DNA of 27,655 nt from DASVLX01 sp036384655 (lineage in GTDB: Bacteria; Actinomycetota; Actinomycetes; Mycobacteriales; Pseudonocardiaceae). Below the pieces are notes generated by a model. It ran no database searches. It had not been told where the DNA came from and saw nothing but the letters and a program-made list of their open reading frames with translations. Shown in pieces: positions 22,048-27,655 of this stretch. The translations under genes and the position numbers were made by a program. Numbering within the stretch: the first letter of the stretch is position 1; the number at the start of each line of letters is the position of its first letter. The stretch spans positions 1-27,655 of the forward strand of contig DASVLX010000247.1 in the NCBI GenBank assembly GCA_036384655.1, in the 5' to 3' direction.

Positions 22048-23118
22048 TCAGGCGGGCACGACGTCCAGTCGCTGCGCCGCCTCGGCCTCCGCCTCCGCGG
22101 CCGCGGACACCGAGGACGCCGACGCGGGCAGTTCCACCGTGCTGACCTGGCTGGTGGTGTCCCCTTCGGACAGTTGGGCGGCCCAGTCCTCGTTGTAGAC
22201 GGTGTTGACGTAGGCGGTGCCACGGTCGGCGCACAGGAACGCCACCGTCGGCCTGGGGCCGTGGTAGCCCTCGAAGTAGCTGGTGATCGCGGTGTAGACG
22301 GTGCCGGACGAGCCGCCGGCGTAGATGCCGTGCTGACGCAGCAACTGGTGACAGCCGTGCACCGTGTCCCGCTCCGGCACGCTGACCACCTCGTCGATCA
22401 GCGCGTGCGAGAACAGCGGCGGCACGATGCTGGAACCCAGGCCCGGGATCAGCCGCTTCTTGGGCTGCTGGCCGAAGATCGCGGAACCCTCGGCGTCCAC
22501 CGCGATCACCTTGATGCCCGGGTACGCCTCCTTCAGGCGCAACGACAGGCCGCCGATGGTGCCACCGGTGCTGGTGCCGACGAAGATGTAGTCGATCTTC
22601 CGGAACCTCCGGACCAACTCACCGCCGGTCAGCCGGTAGTGCGCCATGATGGCGTCGGTGTTGGCGTACTGGTTGGGCCAGTAGACCGACTCCATGCTCT
22701 CCCGCAGGCTGGCGACCTTGGCCAGCCGGGTGTTGAGGAAGCCGCCGGTGGCGTCGCGTTCGGTGACCTTCTCCACCCGGTCGCAGACCGAGCGCAGGTA
22801 GGTCTCGGTGGTGGCGTTGCAGTTCGGGTCGATCACCGGCACGAAATTCACGCCCAGCGCGCGGCACAGCGACGCCATCGACACCGCGAGGTTGCCCGAC
22901 GAGGACTCCACGACGGTGGTCCGCTCGGTGATGTCGCCGCGCTCCACCGCCCGCTTCAACATCCAGTACGCGGAGCGGTCCTTGGAGCTGCCGTTCGGGT
23001 TGGTGAACTCGAGCTTGGCGTAGAGGTCGAGCGTGTCGTGTTCGAGTTGGACCACCGGAGTCTCCGGCATGGACCGGCGAATCCGGTCGAGCCGGCACAG
23101 CAGCGGGCTGGCGGTCAT
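22048..23118 (-). CDS. sbnA: SbnA-like N-(2-amino-2-carboxyethyl)-L-glutamate synthase (PLP, cysteine-synthase fold)
   Basis: 356 aa. SbnA joins O-phospho-L-serine and L-glutamate. PLP Lys is K46 in FTNPNGSSKDRSAYWMLK; the substrate loop is VVESSSGNLAVS (about 73-84); the phosphate-binding loop is FVGTSTGGTIGGLS; GIYAGGSSG is the C-terminal cofactor segment. YWPNQYANTDAIMAHYRLTG matches the SbnA branch. The last 27 residues are an Ala/Glu/Ser-rich tail (SASSVSAAAEAEAEAA) not needed for the fold. Start ATG at 23118 with GGGAGGA upstream; it overlaps the stop of the SHMT-like gene as ATGA. Together with SbnB it should supply L-2,3-diaminopropionate to the NRPS. Confidence 0.92.
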   Translation of the reverse strand: MTASPLLCRLDRIRRSMPETPVVQLEHDTLDLYAKLEFTNPNGSSKDRSAYWMLKRAVERGDITERTTVVESSSGNLAVSMASLCRALGVNFVPVIDPNCNATTETYLRSVCDRVEKVTERDATGGFLNTRLAKVASLRESMESVYWPNQYANTDAIMAHYRLTGGELVRRFRKIDYIFVGTSTGGTIGGLSLRLKEAYPGIKVIAVDAEGSAIFGQQPKKRLIPGLGSSIVPPLFSHALIDEVVSVPERDTVHGCHQLLRQHGIYAGGSSGTVYTAITSYFEGYHGPRPTVAFLCADRGTAYVNTVYNEDWAAQLSEGDTTSQVSTVELPASASSVSAAAEAEAEAAQRLDVVPA

Positions 23119-24401
23119 CGGGCGTCCTCCCAAGGGGTTACGGGCACATAGCACGGCAGCGGGAACTGCGAGAGCAGTCGGCGTACCGAGTCGTAGGCGG
23201 AGAGCCGGACGAATTCGTCGAGGGTGCCGTCCTGCCGGGTGGCACCGAGCACCGAGCTGAGCAGCTCGGCGATCTGGCGGATCTCGCTGGGCCCGAACCG
23301 GCGCTGGGCGAGGGTGGCGGTGCCCAGCCGCAGCCGGCCGGCGGTCAGGTCGTCCCTGGTGCCGCCGACCGCGACGCCGACCTCGGTCAGCGCGGCGACC
23401 GCGTGCTTCGGCTTGATCTCCGGATGTAGCAGCACGACATGGCTGCCCAGCTCGGTGTGGCTGGCCCGGTGACCGAGGCCGGCCAGCTCCTCGGCCAACT
23501 GCTCGGCGCCGGCCAGTGCGGCCGCGATGACCTCGTGGAAGGACTCCGACGCGGTCAGGTGCAGCGCGCGGGCCTTGCCGGCGACGGCCTGCAGGGTGGT
23601 GGCGCCGGACCAGGACCAGCGCAGTGTGTTGGCGATCGCGGCGGCGATCCGGCCCGGTTCGGCGGCGATCACGATGGCGCCGCGCGGGCCGAACAGTTGG
23701 GTGTGCGTGCAGGTCACGGTGACCTGGGCGATCCGAACCGGGTTGACGGTCATGCCGGTGGCGATCTGGCCGGCGACACCGGAGATGTCGGCGACCAGCA
23801 CCGCGTTGGCGGCGTCGGCGATCGCGCGCAGCCGCCGGTAGTCGATGCCGGCGGGGGCGTGCCGGCCGCCGGCGATGATGATCGCGGGCTCGGTGCTGGT
23901 GACCAGTTCGGCGATCTCGTCGAGGCGGGCCTGTGCCAGGCCGGTCAGGTCGTGCTCGACCACGTTGAACGTGTCGGCCGGCAGCGGCTCGCCACGCAGG
24001 TCCAGCACCGTGTCACCGGGCTTGGCCAGCGCGCCGAGCACGCCCCCGAGCGCGGCGGCCAGCGAGTGGGGGAGGACGTTGGCGTAGGCGCCGCCGAACA
24101 CCTCGCACGCCCGGGCGGCGGCCAGCCGCTCGATCGCGGTGTGGGTGTGGGTGGGTCCGACGACGAGCTGCTCGCGCGGCCGCGCCACGCCGGCCATGCA
24201 GGCCAGCACGGACGGGTGCACCACGCCGGTGTCGGCGAGCAGCGACAGGGTGGACTCCTGGCTGGCGTGCTCCGCGCACACCACGCCGTGCAGCTGCGGG
24301 TCCTCCTGTGCCAGCAGTTCGGTGCTGGCGGTGAGGAATCCGGTGAGAGGGGAACTGGCCGTCGTCGGTCGGGCGATGTGGGCGGTGGTCATGATGGGCA
24401 T
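23115..24401 (-). CDS. SHMT-like protein lacking the PLP lysine (probable pseudo-enzyme)
   Basis: 428 aa with the serine hydroxymethyltransferase fold along its length: ACEVFGGAYANVLPHSLAAA, LAKPGDTVLDL, IIAGGRHAPAGIDYRRLRAI, VLVADISGVAGQIATG, TCTHTQLFGPRGAIVIAAEP, LQAVAGKARAL and RLRLGTATLAQRRFG. In SHMT the PLP lysine lies in T-H-K-T-L-x-G-P-R; here the position is T234 (T-H-T-Q-L-F-G-P-R, codon ACC). D205 and the substrate Arg are kept. The YAEGYPGKRYYGG segment, the HLTHG segment that stacks on PLP, and the His of DxAH are lost. It therefore probably does not make a normal PLP aldimine. It follows the ABC permease by about 15 bases and overlaps sbnA by 4. A second ATG at 24392 is possible. 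Confidence 0.85.
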   Translation of the reverse strand: MPIMTTAHIARPTTASSPLTGFLTASTELLAQEDPQLHGVVCAEHASQESTLSLLADTGVVHPSVLACMAGVARPREQLVVGPTHTHTAIERLAAARACEVFGGAYANVLPHSLAAALGGVLGALAKPGDTVLDLRGEPLPADTFNVVEHDLTGLAQARLDEIAELVTSTEPAIIIAGGRHAPAGIDYRRLRAIADAANAVLVADISGVAGQIATGMTVNPVRIAQVTVTCTHTQLFGPRGAIVIAAEPGRIAAAIANTLRWSWSGATTLQAVAGKARALHLTASESFHEVIAAALAGAEQLAEELAGLGHRASHTELGSHVVLLHPEIKPKHAVAALTEVGVAVGGTRDDLTAGRLRLGTATLAQRRFGPSEIRQIAELLSSVLGATRQDGTLDEFVRLSAYDSVRRLLSQFPLPCYVPVTPWEDAR

Positions 24402-24416
24402 CAGGCGGTCACCGTT

Positions 24417-25253
24417 TCAGCGGGTCACGGCGCGCCGGTAGGCGCGCACCGCGAGCGGCGCGACGATCACCAGCAGCAGGAGGGTGAACAGCAGGGACAG
24501 GGCCAGCGGATGCCGGCCGGCGAAGGAGGTCGTCACCGCGCCGGTGACGTTGCCGAACAACTGCCGGCAGACGATGACCACCGCGGACAACGGGTTCCAC
24601 TCACATATCGCGCGCAGCCAGCCGGGCAGGCCGCCGAGCGGGATGAACGCGTTGGACAGGAACGTCAACGGCAGCACGATCAGGAACGCCACCGAGTTGA
24701 TCGCCTCGGCGTCCCGCAGCACCAGCCCGAGCAGCGCGCCCAGCCAGGCCATCGCGAAACCGAGGAGCAGGAGCAGGCCGTAGCCGCCGAGCGCGGGCAG
24801 CACACCGCTGGTGATCCGCCAGCCGACCAGGTATCCGACCGCCGACATGACCACAATGGACACCGCCGACAGCACCAGGTTCGAGCCGGTGCGGGCCAGC
24901 AGCACGGCCGTGTTGGACATCGGCAGCGAGCGGAACCGGTCCACCAGGCCGTTGCCGAGGTCGGTCGCCACGCCCAGGGCGGTGGACGACACGTTGGTCA
25001 GCATGGTCTGCGCGAGGATGCCGGCCATCAGGTATTCCTCGTAGTTGCCGCCCGGCACGGACATCGCGCTGCCGAACAGCACGCCGAACAGCACGACGTA
25101 GGCCACCGGCATCAGCGTCACGGACAGCAGCTTCTCCGGCATCCGGACCAGGTGGCGCAGGTGCCGGCCGAACAGTGCCGAGGTGTCGGACAGCGCGTTG
25201 ATCGTGCCGGTGAGCGGCGAGCTGGTCGCCCCGGTCGTCGCGATGGTGGTCAT
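24417..25253 (-). CDS. ABC-2 type transporter permease (DrrB-like)
   Basis: 278 aa with about six membrane segments, including LSVTLMPVAYVVLFGVLFG, LMAGILAQTMLTNVSSTALG, LVLSAVSIVVMSAVGYLVGW, LGGYGLLLLLGFAMAWLGAL, FLIVLPLTFLSNAFIPLGGL and LSLLFTLLLLVIVAPLAV. The ALGVATDLGNGLVDRFRSLP segment is the coupling region typical of DrrB-like drug exporters. The start overlaps the stop of the ATPase gene (ATGA, 25250-25253), so the two subunits are made together. Most likely exports the NRPS product. Confidence 0.93.
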   Translation of the reverse strand: MTTIATTGATSSPLTGTINALSDTSALFGRHLRHLVRMPEKLLSVTLMPVAYVVLFGVLFGSAMSVPGGNYEEYLMAGILAQTMLTNVSSTALGVATDLGNGLVDRFRSLPMSNTAVLLARTGSNLVLSAVSIVVMSAVGYLVGWRITSGVLPALGGYGLLLLLGFAMAWLGALLGLVLRDAEAINSVAFLIVLPLTFLSNAFIPLGGLPGWLRAICEWNPLSAVVIVCRQLFGNVTGAVTTSFAGRHPLALSLLFTLLLLVIVAPLAVRAYRRAVTR

Positions 25254-26194
25254 GCCGCCGCTCCCGTCAGCGAGAGGAACACGTCGTCCAGGGAAGGCCG
25301 GAACACGCCGAAGTCCGCGACCGTCACGCCGAGCTGGGCCAGCGCGGCGGCGGCCTCGGCGACCGCGTCGATGCCCGGCGCCAGCGCGACCGTGACGGTC
25401 ACGCCGTCATCGTCCACAGTGGCCGATCCGATGCCGACCTGACCGAGTGCCTGTGCGGCCCGCTCGGTGTCGCCCGCGGCGACCAGCTTGATCCGCAGTC
25501 GCTCACCGCCGACCTTGCGCTTGAGTTCGTCGGGCGTGCCGTCCGCGATGACCTGACCCTTGTCGATCACCAGGATCCGGTCGGCCAACTGGTCGGCCTC
25601 GTCGAGGTACTGGGTGGTCAGCAGCACGGTGACGCCGGCGCTGACCTGGTCACGGATGCTCTGCCAGAGGGTGTTGCGGCTGTGCGGGTCCAGCCCGGTG
25701 GTCGGCTCGTCCAGGAACAGCACCTGCGGCCCGGCGACCAGGCTGGCGGCCAGGTCCAGCCGGCGGCGCATGCCACCGGAGTAGCCCTTCACCGCCCGGT
25801 CGGCGGCGTCGGTGAGACCGAACTCGGCCAGCAGATCGTCGGCGATGGTGCGGGCCCGACGGCGGCCGAGGTGGTGCAGGATGCCGATCAGCCGCAGGTT
25901 CTCCCGCCCGGTCAACCGCTCGTCCACGGCGGCGTACTGGCCGGTCAGGCCGATGCGGCGGCGGACCTCATGGGGATGGCTGGCGACATCGAACCCGGCG
26001 ACCCTGGCGGTGCCGTCGTCGGCGTCGAGCAGCGTGGCCAGGATGCGGACGCTGGTGGTCTTGCCCGCGCCATTGGGCCCGAGCACGCCGAGCACCGTGC
26101 CGGCGGGCACGGAGAAGTCGACGCCACGAAGCGCCTCGTGCTCGCCGTAGCGTTTGCGGAGTCCTTCCGCGTAGATGGCGACGTCCACGGGCAT
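25250..26194 (-). CDS. ABC transporter ATP-binding protein (DrrA family)
   Basis: 314 aa from the ATG at 26194. Walker A GPNGAGKT (39-46), Q-loop Q87, signature YSGGMRRR (138-145), Walker B VLFLDEPTTGLDP (158-170), and LLTTQYLDEADQLADRI with Gln in the H-loop position, as in daunorubicin-resistance DrrA. The C-terminal 80 residues (LRIKLVAAGDTERAAQAL ... FRPSLDDVFLSLTG) form the DrrA-specific regulatory domain. The only ribosome-like site, GAGG, sits one base from this ATG but seven bases from an in-frame GTG at 26188, so GTG may be the true start. First gene of the minus-strand operon running to mbtH. Confidence 0.93.
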   Translation of the reverse strand: MPVDVAIYAEGLRKRYGEHEALRGVDFSVPAGTVLGVLGPNGAGKTTSVRILATLLDADDGTARVAGFDVASHPHEVRRRIGLTGQYAAVDERLTGRENLRLIGILHHLGRRRARTIADDLLAEFGLTDAADRAVKGYSGGMRRRLDLAASLVAGPQVLFLDEPTTGLDPHSRNTLWQSIRDQVSAGVTVLLTTQYLDEADQLADRILVIDKGQVIADGTPDELKRKVGGERLRIKLVAAGDTERAAQALGQVGIGSATVDDDGVTVTVALAPGIDAVAEAAAALAQLGVTVADFGVFRPSLDDVFLSLTGAAA

Positions 26195-26441
26195 ACCTCG
26201 GATCTGTTGTGAGGACCTGTTTTGTGCGGATCTCGGCGTCAGGTTGTGCCGGCGGCGACTCAACCAAAGGCACGTCTGGGTTTCCAGCGTGTTGCAGCAA
26301 CCTGCGGTCCCCACCAGCCGTGCAGCTAGGTGCAAGTGCGTTGCGAGAAGGCCTTCGGGATCAGCAAACTCACCGAGTACCAGCGGACACCACTGTCCAT
26401 AGTGAACAGGAGTGTCGCATCGCCGACGTGAGGGTGAGACC
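26195..26441. promoter_or_regulatory. Divergent promoter region between the transport/precursor operon and the NRPS
   Basis: 247 bp separate the divergent starts at 26194 and 26442, so both transcripts must begin here. Short inverted repeats are visible: TTGCAGCAA at 26291-26299 and TGCA-GCTAGG-TGCA at 26321-26334. No IdeR/DmdR iron box (TTAGGTTAGGCTAACCTAA) was seen, arguing against simple iron control. GAGGGTGAG serves the NRPS start. Confidence 0.45.
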
Positions 26442-27655
26442 ATGCCAGCAGCGCCAGCAGCCCGATCCGGTGACCTGCCGCTGACCGGAGCGCAGGCCGG
26501 GGTGTGGTACGCCCAACGGCTTGACCCGGCCAATCCGATCTACACGATCGCCGAATACGTGCGCGTCGACGGCGCGCTCGACCCGGTCACCTTCGAGGCC
26601 GCACTGCGCCAGGTGGTCGGCGAGGCACAGACGCTGCGGGTGCGGATCACCGAGTCCGACGGTGTCGCCAGCCAGCGGATCGCGGACACGGCGGACTGGG
26701 ATCTGACCACTGTGGACCTCACCGTGGACCGCACCGGGCGGGCCGACGCCGAGTCGGCGGCGCTGGACTGGATGCGCCAGGCGCAGGCCCGGCCCATCGA
26801 CCCGGGCGCCGGCGCACCGTTCGAGTTCGCCCTGCTGCGCACCGGGCCTCGGCGGCACATCTGGTTCCAGCGTTATCACCACGCCGTGCTCGACGGCCTG
26901 GGCATGTCGCTGCTGGAGCGCCGGGTCGCGGCCGTCTACACCTCGCTGATCACCGGCGCCGCCCCAGCCGAGGACACCGCTTTCGGCGAGCTGGGCACCC
27001 TGGTCGACGCCGACACCGACTACCGGGCCAGCGAGGCATTCACCGCCGACCGCGAGTTCTGGGCGGCCGAACTGGCCGACGCGCCCAGCCCGGTGACCCT
27101 CGGCGACGGCCAGCCGACCATGCCCAGCCACCTCGCCCGGCACACCGTCCACCTTGGACCGGACGCGCTGGCCGAGGTGCGCGCGCTGGCCAGGGAGGCC
27201 GAGGCGAGTTGGCCAGCGGTGCTGGTCGCGGCGCTGGGGCTGTGGCTGTCCCGGCAGAGCGGCACCGACGACGTGGTGCTCGGCATGCCGGTCGCCGCCC
27301 GGCCCGGCCGGCAGACCCGCGACGTCCCCGGCATGGCCTCCAACATCGTGCCGCTGCGGCTGAAGCTGCCGGTGGACCGGACCGTCGGCGAGATGCTCAC
27401 CCACACCGGCCGCGCGCTGCGCACCGCCGTCCGGCACCAGCGGTACCGCTACGAGGACCTGCGCCGCGACCGCAAGATGATGACCGACGACACCCGGCTG
27501 GTCGGCCCGCACGTCAACATCGTGCTGGCGGACTACGTGCTGGACTTCGCCGGCGCGCCCGGCACGGTCACCAACCTGGCCGGTGGCCCGGTCGACGACC
27601 TGTCGCTGGTCCTCGACGCTCGCTGCCCGGACGGCGGCCTGGACCTGGTGTTGGA
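26442..27655 (+). CDS. Non-ribosomal peptide synthetase, N-terminal condensation domain (partial)
   Basis: The open frame runs off the window; 404 residues are seen. The protein opens with a condensation domain and no preceding carrier domain: LPLTGAQAGVWYAQRLDPAN (12-31) is the C1 motif in the EntF-like style, YHHAVLDGLGMS (145-156) is the HHxxxDG active site with H147 catalytic, LGMPVAARPG is the C4/C5 region, MASNIVPLRLKLPVD follows, and RYRYEDLRRD is the late motif. It should join an upstream acyl or peptidyl group, held on a separate carrier protein, to the amino acid of its first module. GAGGGTGAG upstream supports the ATG at 26442. The neighbours suggest diaminopropionate as one building block. 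Confidence 0.94.
   Translation, partial: MPAAPAARSGDLPLTGAQAGVWYAQRLDPANPIYTIAEYVRVDGALDPVTFEAALRQVVGEAQTLRVRITESDGVASQRIADTADWDLTTVDLTVDRTGRADAESAALDWMRQAQARPIDPGAGAPFEFALLRTGPRRHIWFQRYHHAVLDGLGMSLLERRVAAVYTSLITGAAPAEDTAFGELGTLVDADTDYRASEAFTADREFWAAELADAPSPVTLGDGQPTMPSHLARHTVHLGPDALAEVRALAREAEASWPAVLVAALGLWLSRQSGTDDVVLGMPVAARPGRQTRDVPGMASNIVPLRLKLPVDRTVGEMLTHTGRALRTAVRHQRYRYEDLRRDRKMMTDDTRLVGPHVNIVLADYVLDFAGAPGTVTNLAGGPVDDLSLVLDARCPDGGLDLVL

Noticed and set aside
23439..25442. 667-codon forward open frame
   Set aside because: Gln/Arg/Gly-rich shadow covering three well-supported minus-strand genes (SHMT-like, permease, ATPase).
26195..26533. N-terminal extension of the ABC ATPase
   Set aside because: The extra 113 codons overlap the divergent NRPS start and promoter region and have no family similarity; the normal DrrA N-terminus begins at about 26194.
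26370..27512. 380-codon minus-strand open frame
   Set aside because: Antisense shadow of the NRPS condensation domain, which carries HHxxxDG and other motifs on the plus strand.

Overview
The window is high-GC DNA with dense, often overlapping genes, strong AGGAGG-type ribosome sites and GTG starts. This fits an actinomycete. The DevR/DevS pair, Acg-type flavoprotein, DUF6879/NB-ARC-TPR module and NRPS locus together suggest a filamentous genus, perhaps of the Pseudonocardiales; the genus is inference only. No rRNA, tRNA, CRISPR array or insertion sequence was seen.

Region 1 (1-2090) holds the start of a MobA-like nucleotidyltransferase (minus strand, cut by the window edge) and a divergent succinate-semialdehyde-type dehydrogenase, closed by a strong hairpin.

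Region 2 (2090-13134) looks like a hypoxia/dormancy island of the mycobacterial DosR type. It contains a CBS-CBS-BON protein, two small unknown proteins, phosphoketolase (xfp) and acetate kinase (ackA), the response regulator DevR, an Acg-type flavoprotein, the heme-GAF sensor kinase DevS, a zinc alcohol dehydrogenase and a DoxX-like membrane protein. Xfp makes acetyl-phosphate and AckA turns it into ATP plus acetate. With the reductases, this gives an oxygen-independent energy and redox module beside its probable regulators. The island is rich in short tandem repeats and hairpins, including a long hairpin present twice, one copy of which is split by a 142-bp structured insertion.

Region 3 (13516-16828) is a three-gene module: an 89-aa protein, a DUF6879 protein and an 806-aa NB-ARC/TPR (STAND) protein. 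The STAND protein has a short N-terminal motif resembling bacterial amyloid signalling sequences, and two TTA codons.

Region 4 (16838-27655) is an NRPS biosynthetic locus. It has a phytanoyl-CoA-type dioxygenase with an in-frame Gly-rich repeat and two LuxR-type regulators flanking a small acidic peptide gene. These are followed by a minus-strand operon read in the order DrrA-type ABC ATPase, ABC-2 permease, SHMT-like protein, SbnA-like and SbnB-like 2,3-diaminopropionate enzymes, and MbtH. The divergent NRPS gene starts with a condensation domain and runs off the window. The likely product is a diaminopropionate-containing non-ribosomal peptide exported by the ABC pair. The most unusual gene is the SHMT-like protein, which has lost the PLP-binding lysine and most other cofactor contacts.
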